Shown here: piece after piece, positions 30,582 through 42,840 of the stretch
Layout: each line of letters opens with the position of its first letter
How positions within the stretch are numbered: the stretch's first letter is position 1
Source of the DNA: Cornus controversa
Taxonomy: Eukaryota > Streptophyta > Magnoliopsida > Cornales > Cornaceae
Assembly (NCBI GenBank): GCA_026545225.1
Contig: CM048852.1
Span: forward strand, 14,170,146 to 14,234,145
Reading direction: 5' to 3'
Length of the DNA stretch: 64,000 bases
Notes under the pieces: generated by a model
Seen by the model: the letters and a program-made list of their open reading frames with translations, nothing else
What the model was told of the DNA's origin: nothing
Databases searched by the model: none
Made by a program: the position numbers and the translations under genes

Positions 30582-32089
30582 TAATTTAAAACTCATCCCT
30601 TAACTCAAAGAAAAGGAATATTTAGAGGAAAGATTTTGATTCTTATCTTCCGGTTTTATCTATGTTTCACAGCATTCAACTACTGTTTGAGATTTGATTT
30701 TTAGATTAATTGATTGGATAATGTGAGATTGAATTTCAAATATATAGTTCGTCCGACAATGCTCAACTGCTACATATATTCCTAGATCTAATGAAGTAAA
30801 GAATGTGATTGATAGTGATTCTGGTTCAAACAATATTGAAAAAAATGATATTGAGGATTCTGACAACAATAAAGTGTGGATTATACACACGCGGCTATAT
30901 ACATGGTATGTGATTACTATTAATAAAAATCAATTGTTATTGTTATTGTTATTATTATTATTATTATTATATTTATTACCATTATTATTTCATTTTTAAT
31001 TCTGTATTTATGATACAAAAAAGGTTACAAGTTGTACAACTATAAAAGGGCCCTCTAATGACGAGTGTTCATGTGAAAAAAAGAAAAAGAAAAACTCTCT
31101 ACTATATATCTCTTTCTTTCTTTCTTCCTACTAGACACGTGTGATTATTTTACAAATTGAGTTTGAAGACAAGACTTGTATACCCACCTACACGTAAGGA
31201 TATCTTATAACTATAGAAAATTATTTGTCTTGTTTGAATTATATGGCCCACTGTTATGTCTCTCATCTTATATTATCTTCATTGTAAATTCATATTTACA
31301 GTAATTGTTGTATTCTAAAAGTTGAATTTATGTTTTATGAATGAATTATTGTTTTGTATATATATGTTGTACTAGGTATACTTATACAATAATATTAATA
31401 AAATTGATATTTTATGTTAGTGTTCTGATCCGATTTGTGAAACATCCTATTAAATTTATGGATTACGCTTATTCTAAATCTCTAATATTATTATTTTTTA
31501 ACCATGACTCAATATCAAATTTTTAACCATAGTCATATGTAATTTAGAATGATAATTTAAATATAACCAATTTCAAATTTTTAGACAAACTAGCGGCCAA
31601 CATAGATAATAAAATGATATATTCTAATGAATCGCATTTCTGAGACTCTAATTCGTAATCCGATTTGTAAACTACATATTCCTATTTTATAAATTCGTCA
31701 CCGATTCATTGGATTGAAAATTTGATCCGACCCGCATGAATCAAATTGGATCGAATCGAATTCATTAAAATGAGTTAAGCCTTCAATTTGAGTGCACATT
31801 TTTAAAAGTTGTCGCTGTTGAATTTTGGAGGGGTGACCGTTTGAGAACCATCGGCACCAAACGGCACCTGCTATGAGCAACATACTCCTAATGGTGAGTT
31901 TTTAAGGATAATGAGTTAAGTCTCACGTTCTCGGCTAATGATTTCAATTTGAGTGCATATGGCCTATCTTGGGCATCCACCGTACATATTTTTATACATA
32001 CATACAATCGCGTTATCGAAAAGAAAAAAACCCTCAGAACTTCTTTAGTGCACATTTGGATCCAATACCATTCAAATTAAGAGTGTAAC
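30582..32089. other. AT-rich region without a recognisable gene
   Basis: TTA repeats near 30940-30970. Near 31720-31760 there are GATCCGACCCG/CGAATCGAATT motifs like those in other plant repeats. No coding frame is supported. Confidence 0.4.
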
Positions 32090-32600
32090 TGTAACAGCCC
32101 GCTCCACCACATGATATGATATTGTCTGCTTTGGGCCCAGCTCGCAAGGTTTTGCTCTTGGATTTTACCTCAAAAGGACTCATACCATTTGGACAGAGCA
32201 CACCACATATATAGCACATCCTCTTTTCACACCCAGGCGATGTGGGATTGAGCACCCTTAGGGACAAGAGGGGACAAACACACCTCTTCCACACAACCAA
32301 GGTCTTTGCAATCCACTCCCCTTGGAGGCCCGACGTCCTCGTCGACACACTTCTGGCTGAGTCAAGCTCTGATACCATTTGTAACAGCCCGCTCCATCAC
32401 ATGGTATGATATTTTCCGCTTTGGGCCCAGTCCGCACGGTTTTGCTCTTGGATTTTACCCCAAAAGGCCTCATACCATTTGGAGAAAGCACACTACATAT
32501 ATAGCACATCCTCTTTTCACACCCAAGCGATGTGGGATTGAGCACCCTGGAGGACAAGAGGGGACAAACACACCTCTTCCACACAACCAAGGTCTTTACA
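32090..32600 (-). mobile_element. Complete TRIM retrotransposon, copy 2
   Basis: Two LTRs of exactly 221 bp (32090-32310, 32380-32600), each starting TGTAACAGCCCGCTCCA and ending in CAAGGTCTTTGCA or CAAGGTCTTTACA, enclose a 69-bp internal domain. This carries AGCTCTGATACCA (32365-32377, inverted primer site with one change) and the palindromic CGACGTCCTCGTCG. Flanks GTAAC (32085-32089) and ACAAC (32601-32605) match at three of five positions. The LTRs are of the AGACCTTGG type, like LTR1 of the composite at 11.2 kb. Confidence 0.8.
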
Positions 32601-32852
32601 ACAACATCATGCAATAAAATTAAATCAAAGATGCAACAATGACCTAAATGTGTTCCAATCTCGATTTAATGATATTATTGCGGTTTTACATTTCGATGTA
32701 ATATAATACATGAGTGTTATATATTCAAAGTAAATGCATTTCGTGAGTGTTTATATTGTTGTTGCATTAATATTGTGTTGTCGATATAGTATGTTGCATC
32801 TTAGTTTTAAATTGCACCGAATGATTCAATGTACCGAAGAGGTGATGGAGCG

Positions 32853-33393
32853 GAAGATATAAATTGTTTACAAAGGAATAATAAATTAACTTTGAATCCA
32901 CAAAATTTAAGCAAAGAGAATTTTGAAATTTTATTAATGAATGATAAATTTTGCTTGAATTACATGTGTATTGAAAAGAACCCAAAATGGAACTATCTCT
33001 AAAAATTATGAAAAAATAAGAGATAAAAATTAATTCCTAAAAGCTATTAATTTTAACATTAAAAAGAAAATATCATAAATCAAATTTAATCTAAATTAGG
33101 TGAACTATATATGTGGATATAGAATACATTCCATTAACTTTTCTTATTATGGTTTCAATATAACTATTGTTTGTTTACACCATATTGCATAGGTCAACAC
33201 TACAAATGGCCTCTAGCTCAATGGTACGGTATAGCTTATACCTTCAAAAATGAGAACAAATGTCTGAGCCTCTCGACGTGAATAATGTGTGTGTGAGTCC
33301 TATGCAAACCGCTAATTTTTTTCACCTCAAGAAAATTTTAACTTTGCATATGATCATACATTGCTGGAAAAATATGAGAGTTCAATTTTAATC
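32853..33393. repeat. Segment duplicated at 44920-45452
   Basis: Collinear and highly similar to 44920-45452 from GAAGATATAAATTGTTTAC to GTTCAATTTTAATC. At the right edge it abuts the LINE; in the other copy the sequence continues differently. The SINE-like unit at 33200-33330 lies inside. Confidence 0.75.
33200..33330 (+). mobile_element. Candidate tRNA-derived SINE
   Basis: TAGCTCAATGG (33214-33224) resembles a Pol III A box, and GTCTGAGCCTC (33262-33272) a degenerate B box about 38 bp later. The unit ends in a T-rich run. The copy at 45266-45395 has CAATGGTATAGC where this one has a 5-bp insertion. Plant SINE heads of the type GGCCTCTAGCTCAATGG are familiar, but the B box is weak. Confidence 0.4.
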
Positions 33394-34679
33394 AAGATCT
33401 GCAAAGAGTTCTATCGAACAGTCCTTGGTAGTTTGAAAAACATCTTTTGGTACTGGTAGAGTACGTGGATGCCAGACATAAAATTTGATGATTCCACTTT
33501 CTCAACTGCTATGATGTGGGTTCAACTGAAGGGAACCCCAATGGAGTGCATAACGCTGGAGGTGGAGAAAAAAGTTGCGAAAAGTTTTGTGAAGCAAAGC
33601 CTTGTTGAAATTCGAGAAAAGGAGGAGGAAGGAGGAAGATACATAAGATTCAGAGTAGGAGTGGTTTTAACAGAACCTCTCAGAAGAGGAATAAGGCTGA
33701 AAGTTAGAGATCGTTGCATCTGGATCTCATTCTGCTATGAGCGTCTCCCCAACTTTTGCTATCATTGTGGATGTGTGGGTCACTCATTCAAAACATGTAA
33801 GCTTCCAGAAGGGAGGAATGGGCCGGGCAAGATAATGAATATGGTCCTTGGATGAGAACGGAGGCGACAATCGGAAGAATAATCCAAAGTTCAAAGTTCC
33901 ATTGTCAACGACAAAGCTCATCGGATAATTATTCAGGGCAAGTTTCTTTCTCAAATTTAGATGAAGGGCAAAAAGGTATTTCGCATAATGATCGCAGCAT
34001 CGTACGCCTGGCAAATGCAGAAAGAGACATTGGAAAAGTTAACTGGCTGAAAGATCAGAACCAAATGTCCACATCACAGTGTAAGCCTTTGAAAAGTAAA
34101 GCTGTGATAACAGAGATCCTTTTGCAAGAAATTCAAAGATCTAAAAATAGTTGTGGGCCGCAAGTCCTGAAAGAAGTAGGTGGGCCTAGTCAAATGGGTC
34201 ACTCATTTTTTGGTTCGGCTATACAAAATCCATTTTCTAATTTACCAGCCCAAATCCATCTTCGTGTAACTCAGGGAGATAAACCTCTTGGGCCATTCCT
34301 TTTTTCCGCCCAACAGTCTGTAGAAGCATCGTTACAACATAAGTCATTTTTCAAGGAAAGTTCGAGTGCTCCTCTCTACAGTGAGGATGGCCCTAAAAAG
34401 AGTTCCGGTCACAAATCCTGGAAGAGAAGAGCACGACAAACCAAAGATTACAAGCCCATTGCAAGAGAATGCTTTGAAAGAAAGAGAAAGAAGTCTCTTC
34501 AGCCAGAGATTTTTCAAACAGAGCTTCTTCCTTCAAAAATTAAGTTCCAGAAACTCATATGTAACCAGATCGGTAAGGCTACTGCAAGTTGTGTTAATCC
34601 AGAGGAAGGTATCACTTTTTATAATTCCCAAGTTGAGGTGGAGAAGGCCAGCCTAAAATGGCCCCAACCTTCTCAATGA
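33394..34679 (+). pseudogene. LINE ORF1 (DUF4283 and CCHC zinc knuckle), frameshifted
   Basis: The 5' end is truncated: it begins at DLQRVLSNSPW followed by a TAG at 33429-33431, then changes frame. The next part reads MMWVQLKGTPMECITLEV and RLPNFCYHCGCVGHSFKTC, a DUF4283-type domain and CX2CX4HX4C knuckle typical of ORF1 nucleic-acid-binding proteins of plant non-LTR elements. A further frameshift just before YGPWMRTEA (near 33838) restores the long hydrophilic tail. It ends at TGA 34677-34679, overlapping the ORF2 start. Confidence 0.75.
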
Positions 34680-35018
34680 AGGTTATGGTGTGGAATTGTC
34701 AGGGTGTGGGGAATACCTGGACAATTTCCCAATTGAGGAGATTTGTTAATCTCCATTCCCCATCTATTATCTGTCTTTTGAAAACTAAAAATAAATGTGA
34801 TAAATTGGAAAAAATTAAAAGACTCTCGGGCGATTATCATATGTTTCTTGTCCCTCCGAGAGGTCTTGCAGGGGGGATTGCTCTTTTCTATTTGGCCGAA
34901 TGTAATCTTAAAGTTGTTGATTTTACTGACTTTCAAGTTTCTTGTGAGATTTGTGATTCAGGGATTTGTGGTAGTTGGTTCTTTACAGGAGTCTACGCCT
35001 CTTGTGACGAGGGGGGTG
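34676..35018 (+). pseudogene. LINE ORF2 endonuclease, N-terminal part
   Basis: ATG at 34676 begins MKVMVWNCQGVGNTWTISQL, an apurinic-endonuclease-type (EEP) domain of plant LINEs. The expected ETK motif reads KTK (LLKTKNK), losing the catalytic glutamate. The domain continues to TGVYASCDE and is cut at 35018 by a 3.4-kb solo LTR. Start choice: the ATG overlaps the ORF1 stop as ATGA. The earlier in-frame ATG at 34658 is less like family starts. Confidence 0.75.
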
Positions 35019-38000
35019 TGAAATACCCCCAGAAAAGTTTGCACATGAGGTGGCCAGTCTCATACACAAAACCTGAGGGATACTAACAATTGATAGCAAA
35101 CAAGCATAGAATACAATGACAAAAGAAAAAGAATTATAAATGCTGAAAGGAAAGTCTAATTGAAATGAATAATCATGTTAAATAACATTGTATTATTCTG
35201 ATTGATACAACTTGGAAGTCCGGTAACTCACGAACCCCTTAACCAAACAAAAACATAAAAATAAAACTTTATGAACAGATTTAAGTCCCTACACTAAAGT
35301 ATAGTGAAGAATGGATGATCGTCACGCTCTACAACCTCCATGCACAAATCTCCCGATATAAACTGTCTGGAACCTGAAATATCAACAAAGTGGGTTAAAC
35401 CCACGAGCAAATTCTCTCTACTACAACCCAATCAGAGAACCGGTAAACATACCCTCTATATGAGGACACTAAAGACATATAGATATAATTATACCGTTTA
35501 GTCATTAAATCTCTTATCTTAGAAGTAACTAGAACTATGTTCTGAACTAACCCATCCATTATCACAATACAGATAAAACAAATTTCTAAGTTCAAATCAT
35601 AGACAATCCTAACATACTTTCTTCCATATATTCTATAAATGCCTTACAAAGTATTAGGCATACCTATCCTGCCTCCATCAATAATCATTTCCCAAGACAA
35701 CAAATTTATGTTTATATACAATTAAAGATAATCCACCAACTCATAAATATATATCCCCAATTAACCATATGACCCAAGAATAGAGCCGCCCCACACCCTA
35801 CACTAACACATCAGTTATCTTAATGCAAGTGCAGACTAGTTTTAAGTTTACACAAGAAACAATGGTAACATGCTCGAATATATAACGAGAAACATTCTTA
35901 CTAGATATTAGGCAATCCTGACATGCTCCAAATAAAATATAAAGATACCATATTAGGTGTTTGGCGATCCCGACACGCCTTGGCAATCCCAACATGCCAA
36001 ATATAATGCATAGATACCTTATTAGGTATTAAGCGATCCCGACACACCTTGGCAATCCCAACATGCCAAATATAATGCATATATACCTTATTAGGAATTA
36101 AGCGATCCTGACACGCCTTGGCAATCCCAACATGCCAAATATAATACATAGATACCTTATTAGGTATGGGCGATCCTGACACGCCGGGCAATCCTTACAT
36201 GCCAAAATAAAATGCATAGATACCTTATTAGGTATGGGCGATCCTGACACGCCTTGGCAATCCCAACATGCCTTGGCAATCCCAACATGCCAAATAAAAT
36301 GCATTGATACCTTATTAGGTATGGGCGATCCTGACACGTCAGGCAATCCTTACGTGCCAAATAAAATGCATAGATACCTTATTAGGTATGAGCGATCCTG
36401 ACACGCCGGGCAATCCTTACATGCCAAATAAAATGTATAGATGCATTCCCAATATGAAACATAAAATAAACAAGGTGCATTATAATCTTAATTTGCACAA
36501 ACAAAGTAATTCAAATTATCCGACATGAAATTATCACCATAACACAATCGTTCACAAGTAAACTATAATCAAGTATTTAATGGGCATTTATATCCTTGAA
36601 GGAAAATACATTCAAGTAAATCAAATAACACAATTTAACCACTTTAGAAGCAAACACCCAATCCAACCCCTAATGCACTCAAATTTATGAGGGAGTCTAA
36701 ACCAACATCTTATCTAGGTTTTTGGGCCTATTCTACTTCTAAGAACCCTATTAAATCATTCTGGAATTTTTCTAGAATTTAAAAAAATATTTTCAACAAA
36801 TAAAAGAAGGTGAAAACCCAACTTTTAGACACTTTAAAAAAATTCATTGAACATTAAGGAAAGCTCCTTTCAAGATGAAAATTTAAACCCAAGTTTATTT
36901 AACCTCCAGAAAGTTACCACAAAAATTTGGGAATTTTTGGAATTACAAAAGTATTTTCTAAAATTACAGAAAGTGAAAAAACCCAATTTTTGGACACTTT
37001 AAAAATTAATTGAACAACAAAGGAAGATCATTTTGAGTTGGAAATTTAAACCCAAGTGTATATAGCCTCCAGAAAGTTTCAGTAAAAATTTGAGAATTTT
37101 CAGAACTTTATAAGTATTTTCTAAAATTAAAGAAGATGAAAAACCAGTTTTTAGACACTTTAAAAATTAATTTAAAGATAATGGTAAATCATTTCGACAT
37201 GAAATTTAAACTCCAAGGTCCTTAAGCTCCCAGAAAGTTGACATTAAATTTTGGGAATTTTTAGAATTATAAAAGTATTTTTAAAAAATGATTTTTCCAA
37301 ATTTTCAAGTTTTTCCAAAAAATTCAAAAATTCAAAACAAATAATAAAATAATTCGGAATGGGCCCATATCGGACCCAGAGGTGGGCCCCCGAGAGTGGG
37401 CCCCAAAAATGACCTTCCGGTCACCGGAAGTCACCGGCGCCGGCCGGATGCGCCCCCACGCGCCGGTGGCGCGCTGGCCCTTCCTTTTTTTTTTTTTTCT
37501 TTCTTTCTTCTTCCTTCTTCTTCCTGAAGCTACGCGCGCACAACAATGGTGGAAAACTTCCCGATCACTTTCCGATCACTTCCGGGCACCAAATCGCGTA
37601 TATAAATATACCATTGAACTCGTATCGATTTAAGCTACGCATTGGTACCAAAATCATCACCTCTCGCGGCCTAAATTAAAAACGCCCAATTTCAAGTTTC
37701 AAAAATCTAAAATTTCAAACTCAATTTTCCGTCAATCTACCCAACGGTTCACAACCAAACTTTCAAGAATTGTTCTAGGAAGTAAGATCTACCTTTTAAT
37801 CGGAACAAAAACGTTCAAAAATGATAAATACAGTAAACCCAATTTCATGTATATATATATATATATATATACATGCCTATACAGTCATATATACATGTAT
37901 ATATATGCAAAAACACCCTAAAACAATACCAAAACTCCAAAATCTTCATGTTTAATTCACAGAAATTCTTAACATGAAAAATCATTTAGTTTCATAATTA

Positions 38001-38415
38001 ATTGCATACAAATTTCTAACAACATGTCTATACAATTAATATATATATTACATATATATTTCAGCAACATGTATATACAAAAAATATATATGTATACAGA
38101 TTCAAAGGGGAAGAGAAGAGTTCGAACTTGCCTTGTGATGTTAAGCAAAAATCACTTCTTTTCTCTTTTCCTGGCGTCTACCGTTTTCTCCCTATCTGTA
38201 CGTAGGAATCCTCTTAACAGAAAAAAAAACTATATTTAAAACAAATATTTAACACACAATTAAACACAACCAACACTTAGCAACAATTCAAACATCCACA
38301 TTAAACATATAAAAACAAGCATTGACAAAATTAATTAAAGCATTTAAATAATTAAAAACTCCATCAAATAAATAAAAAAATCAAATTTAAATTCCTCAAA
38401 TTACGGGGTATTACA
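35019..38415 (-). mobile_element. Solo LTR, 3.4-kb family, copy 1
   Basis: On the plus strand it starts TGAAATACCCCCAG and ends TTACGGGGTATTACA. In the likely sense (minus) orientation it reads TGTAATACCCC...GGGGTATTTCA. GGGTG flanks both sides (35014-35018, 38416-38420), a perfect 5-bp duplication, and the LINE endonuclease resumes exactly after it. It is non-coding except for repeat-derived frames. A GC-rich patch at 37375-37480 and a minisatellite are inside. The length suits Ty3/Gypsy families with very long LTRs. Confidence 0.8.
35890..36440. repeat. Minisatellite in solo LTR copy 1
   Basis: About eight imperfect units of 55-70 bp with GATACCTTATTAGGTAT, GCGATCCTGACACGCC and GGCAATCCCAACATGCC. 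Each unit contains an inverted ACCTTATTAGGT. The unit number differs from copy 2 (55110-55560). GIAKACQDR-type frames are translations of it. Confidence 0.8.
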
Positions 38416-39188
38416 GGGTGAGAGCAAATCAATGGAGTTATTTAAAGAATCTGCAAAGCAGGCTGGGTCAAAAGTGGCTTTTGATGGGGGATTTTAACAC
38501 TATGCTGCACCCTTCTGAAAAAAGAGGGGGTTCTCAATGTCAAGCATGGATGTTAAAAAGTTTCAAAGATTTAGTGGATGGCTGCCGTCTTTCTGACATG
38601 GGCTTTAAAGGCTACCCCTTCACTTGGTGCAACAACAGAGGTGGAGATGGTAATGTGAAGGTCAGACTTGATAGAGGATTATGCTCTATCAACTGGCTCC
38701 AATCTTTTCAAAGATATGGTCTCCATCATGTTGCGGGTATTGGTTTAGATCATTGGGCTCTAATTCTTAACACAAATGATGTTGTGCTTCTTCAAAAAAG
38801 GCAGTTCTTTTTTAATGTAAATTGGACCAAACATGAAGATTTTAAATCGGTGATCTCTCAGAACTGGAAAGTTAGGACCACCGGATCTCCTTTGGTTTCT
38901 CTAAAGAATAAGCTTAAGTGTTGTAAATTTAAGCTTAGATCCTGGAGTATGCAAACCTTCAAAATTGCTAGTGTTCGAATCAAAGACATTCAGTCCAAGC
39001 TTAACAGACTCAAAGAATCGAACCATTGGGATAAACAGGAGATCCAAAGATTGGAAAGTGATCTGAGTAAAGCTTGGAGCGATGAAGAAATTTATTGGAA
39101 GCAAAAGTCTAGGGCTCTGATTTATTGTAATCACGTTGCCCATTTAATTAGTAGATGGGTTGTGAATTGTAGAACCTCTGATTTGTAG
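38416..39188 (+). pseudogene. LINE ORF2 endonuclease, C-terminal part (continues from 35018)
   Basis: Reads RANQWSYLKNLQSRLG, then LLMGDFNTMLHPSEKRGG (the conserved GDFN), FTWCNNRGG, VRLDRGLCS and GLDHWAL (usual S-D-H changed to L-D-H). It then runs into the linker ending EIYWKQKSR near 39115. After that the LINE similarity stops, and reverse transcriptase is missing. It is in phase with the first part if the solo LTR and one GGGTG are removed. Confidence 0.75.
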
Positions 39189-39300
39189 TGGTCCATTTGG
39201 CCAATTTGGCTCTGTACTGCTGTAGAAGGGGAAGTTGAAGGTGGCCTGTGGCCTTGTAGTCTGTTTCTTATCAAGTCAGGAAAAAAAAAAGAGTGTGGGA

Positions 39301-39331
<31 letters not shown>

Positions 39332-39722
39332 TGTGAATATCACTTCTCATGCTCTCATATATATATATTACAAAAAAAAATGAGATCCTAAAAAAATTAA
39401 ACAAGGGACTAATTGATTTAGGGAGGCATATTTCCACTCTTATTTTCTAGGTTTGCACTCCTATATTAAAAAAAAATGACACTTCTAACCTTAATTTTAT
39501 AAGTGAATGTTTATATTTGTTTAAATTACACAACTACCTTTCAAATATCACCTTATTTGTCTCTCATCTTTAATGTTTTTTTATTTTTTTGACAGGATAA
39601 AAAAATACCAAAAAAAAATTCAAAAAAGTTATCTTTTTTGACTGAATCCAAAAGAAAGGTTATCCATGTTGAATAAATTATCTCTTTTCACAAAACCAAA
39701 AAAAATAAAAAAATTATCTCTG
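39189..39722. repeat. AT-rich sequence with TA runs and degenerate TTATCTCTTTTGA repeats
   Basis: A TA run at 39301-39327. From about 39620 a motif like TTATCTCTTTTGA with GAATAAA recurs several times up to 40000. No gene. Confidence 0.5.
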
Positions 39723-39812
39723 TTCAATAAATTCTCTCTTTTTACGGGAATTGAAAAAAAGACGCAAAAAAAAATTATATTTATTGAATAAATTATCTCT
39801 TTTGACATTGAA

Positions 39813-39816
<4 letters not shown>

Positions 39817-39867
<51 letters not shown>
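39817..39867. repeat. (TA)n microsatellite
   Basis: About 25 units. The paralogous site at 46733-46743 has only about six. Confidence 0.85.
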
Positions 39868-39868
<1 letters not shown>

Positions 39869-40411
39869 TACCAAAAAAATGTTATCTCTATTGAATAAAA
39901 TATCTCTTGACTGAATCGAAAAAAAAAAACTACCAAAAAAATAGGCTATCTCTTCTGCTAAGATTAAAAAAAAAAAGTACCTAAAAAAATAATGATCAAA
40001 GAAAAGAATTATCTGTAAAGAAGATAAAAAAAGTTGAAGTTTATAGTATAAAAGGGTAATTGTGGTATTATAAAATAAGGGATGATGCATTAATGAGTTT
40101 AGAAAGATTCTTGTCATTTCATTTAAAAGTTAAAGGTGTGGAATGTAAACGTAGAAAAATAGAGTGCAAATATCGCCTCCCTTGATTAAAATTGGAAATT
40201 GGATTATTATAGATTTAAATCTGGGAAGGGTAATTCATAAACAAATTTGAATTTCATAATTTTTTTTTTGTCGACGATGGTTGTGTCGGATCTCGTAGAG
40301 CACCCAATAATCCACCATCGGGCACATGTAATTCTCCAAAGAGCATGATAGAACAAATAAATTAAGATAAAAACTTAAAGGCATACAATTAAATTATTAA
40401 AGTATAACAAA

Positions 40412-41033
40412 GGGATAATTTGATTTTTGTCTAGTTATGGAGCCAATACTATAAATACATCAAATACCAAAAACTATTGCAACAATTTTCAACTTAACAA
40501 AAAGTAATTACAAATACATCAATATATACTATTTTGGTCCAAAATGCCCCCCAACACCTTTTTGGTCCAAAATACCCCCCAACCACCCAGTCCCCACCCA
40601 CCACCACCACCACCACCATAGTGCCCACCCCTGCAACCACCACCATCCCCACCAGTGATGTCGTCTCTACCACCGTCGCCGTCATTGCCACCACCATCCC
40701 CACACCACGACCACATCCGCCACCACCATCGCACACAATGACCACATCCGCAACCACCATCCCCACAACACAACCACATCTATCGGCGGCGGCAGCAACC
40801 ACCATCCCCACCCCACTACCACCAGTGGTGTTGCCACTAACAAAATTAGTGTATACCCATTAACATAACCACCACCGTCGTCACCACCTCCTCCAACCGC
40901 CACCCCTACAACCACCACCACAGTCCCCACAACCATAGTGCCCACCACCACAATACCCAAATGTTTAACACAAATCAATTGTAATCTCAAATCGAAGACC
41001 CAAATGTATCACACAAACAAGCTATGTTGTTAC

Positions 41034-41064
<31 letters not shown>

Positions 41065-41794
41065 CAATCGTAACATAACTGTGAATCCAAGGCCTTTGCA
41101 GAGCAAACCAATTGAATTGGAGCTTGAACGATTGTGTTGGTTGTAATTTGTGCAATTTTTATAAATCCACTCACAATTTATCGATGACGAAGATCGAAGT
41201 GAAGTTGGTTGGTGTATATACATATATACACAGATTTAAAACCAGAGATACTAAGTCAGGACGACGATGATGAAGTTTTAGGTTTTGTGAATCTATTCAA
41301 CGCATCAAAACCATGAGGGTACATATTGTCGGCGGCTGCAGCGAACTTTTCAGTCAAAATCTGTTGCTTCGACGGTCAGCCTCTGCGCACTTTGTCTATG
41401 TATCTTTGTGTGTCTGTCTATCTTTGTGTGTATAGATAGAGAATGAATTAGAGTTTGAATTCTCAGAGATTTGTGGAGAGAGAGTGGTGGTGGCGGATGT
41501 GGTTATGGTGTGGGATGGTGGTGGCAGATGTGGTCGTGGTGTGGGGATGGCGGCGACGGCGGTGGCGACAACGACATCACTGGTGGGGATGGTGGTGGCT
41601 GTAGGGGTGGGCACTGTGGCAGTGGTGGGAGCATTTTGGACCAAAAAGGTGTTGGGGGCATTTTGGACCAAAATAGTACATATTGATGTATTTGTAATTA
41701 CTTTTCGTTAAGTTAAAAAAATGTTGTAATAGTTTTTGGTATTTGATATATTTGTAGTATTGGCTCCATAAGTAGACAAAAATCAAATTATCCC
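40412..41794. mobile_element. Long-TIR MULE with 9-bp target duplication and empty-site partner
   Basis: The ends GGGATAATTTGATTTTTGTC are inverted copies of each other, and the inverted repeats extend about 320 bp each side (40412 to about 40735; about 41480 to 41794), including CCACC/GGTGG-rich arms. TATAACAAA flanks both sides (40403-40411, 41795-41803), and the partner copy has the single TATAACAAA empty site near 47279. The roughly 740-bp centre has a second CCACCA-rich part and a TA run at 41036-41059. No transposase. Confidence 0.85.
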
Positions 41795-41906
41795 TATAAC
41801 AAACCCAATAAAAAAGAAGAGTTTTAGGACTTGGTTTGGTTTATTTATTTGAAAACATAAATAATTACAAAATATTTTTTTATAAACTTGGATGTACTTT
41901 TAACTA

Positions 41907-42788
41907 GGGGTGCGTTCACTAACGGAAATATTTTTTGTTTTTCTGTTTCTATCCCCTAAAAAGGTAAAAACAAAAACAAAAAATATGTTTATTAAAATGT
42001 TTCTGTTCTCTGTAATAAAAAATGTTTCTCATTTTTGTGAAAGAATGAGGAAACAAAAAAAAGATGTTTTTTTTTTGTTTCTTCACTGTAGCAGAGAAAT
42101 ATTCTCTCCACTATAGCAGGACCCACTTAATTAAATAATATATAACATTAAACATAACTTTCACTATTCATGATTTTTTGCACAATTGTTTTCTTATTTA
42201 CATATTAAAATCTTTTTCTTGTCTACTTTGCTAAATAATATATAATAAATTAATATAATAATATATAATGTGCATGAATTATCTATATTAAAATAAAAAA
42301 CACTTGAAAATGCTCTTAATTTCATCTTCTTTTAAAAAAAAAAATCACTTATAAATAATAACTCTTTATGATATACATGTTATGTATATTATTATCATTT
42401 AACTTGTATCATTTTTTTAATTTAATTTTTACATATATATGATATCAATTTTAATTTAATTTAATTTTTACATATATATGATATCAATTTTAATTTAATT
42501 TAATTTTCACTTATATATGATATCATACTTATGAAAGATTAGTTCTGTTGAAAAGTTTTTTTGTATTGTCTAATAATTACAAGTTGAAATATGAAAAAAA
42601 GAAAAAAAATGTGTAACAAATATTTTACTAAATACTGTTTTTTATTTTTTATTCTAAAAAATGTGTAACAACAAATTTAATGAACGTTATTTCTGTTTTT
42701 TTGTTTCTACTCATAAAAGACAAGAATATATTTTTATTTTCTTTTAGTACAAAAACAAAAAAAACGTTATCGTTAGTGAAGTCACCCA
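41907..42788. mobile_element. TIR element with TTCACTAACG ends, absent from partner copy
   Basis: The left GTGCGTTCACTAACGG and inverted right GTGACTTCACTAACG are followed by similar T-rich tracts (TTTTTTGTTTTT). The partner reads GTAACTAGTTTTCC without it (47403-47416). A roughly 50-bp unit (TACATATATATGATATCAAT) is repeated about three times at 42417-42525. The superfamily is unclear because no clean target duplication remains. Confidence 0.6.
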
Positions 42789-42840
42789 AGTTTTCCAGCT
42801 AACCAAAGCAAAATTTTAAGTGATTTTTTATTTTAAGTAC

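Noticed and set aside
35901-36360. Minus-strand frames with repeated GIAKACQDR-like units, first thought to be a repeat protein
   Set aside because: They are the translation of a minisatellite inside a solo LTR. The same array occurs in the second LTR copy with a different unit number and broken frames.
40494-40990. Val/Gly-rich and Thr/Pro-rich frames of about 100 codons
   Set aside because: They come from CCACCA-type low complexity in the inverted arms of a MULE, with frames open in several phases and on both strands.
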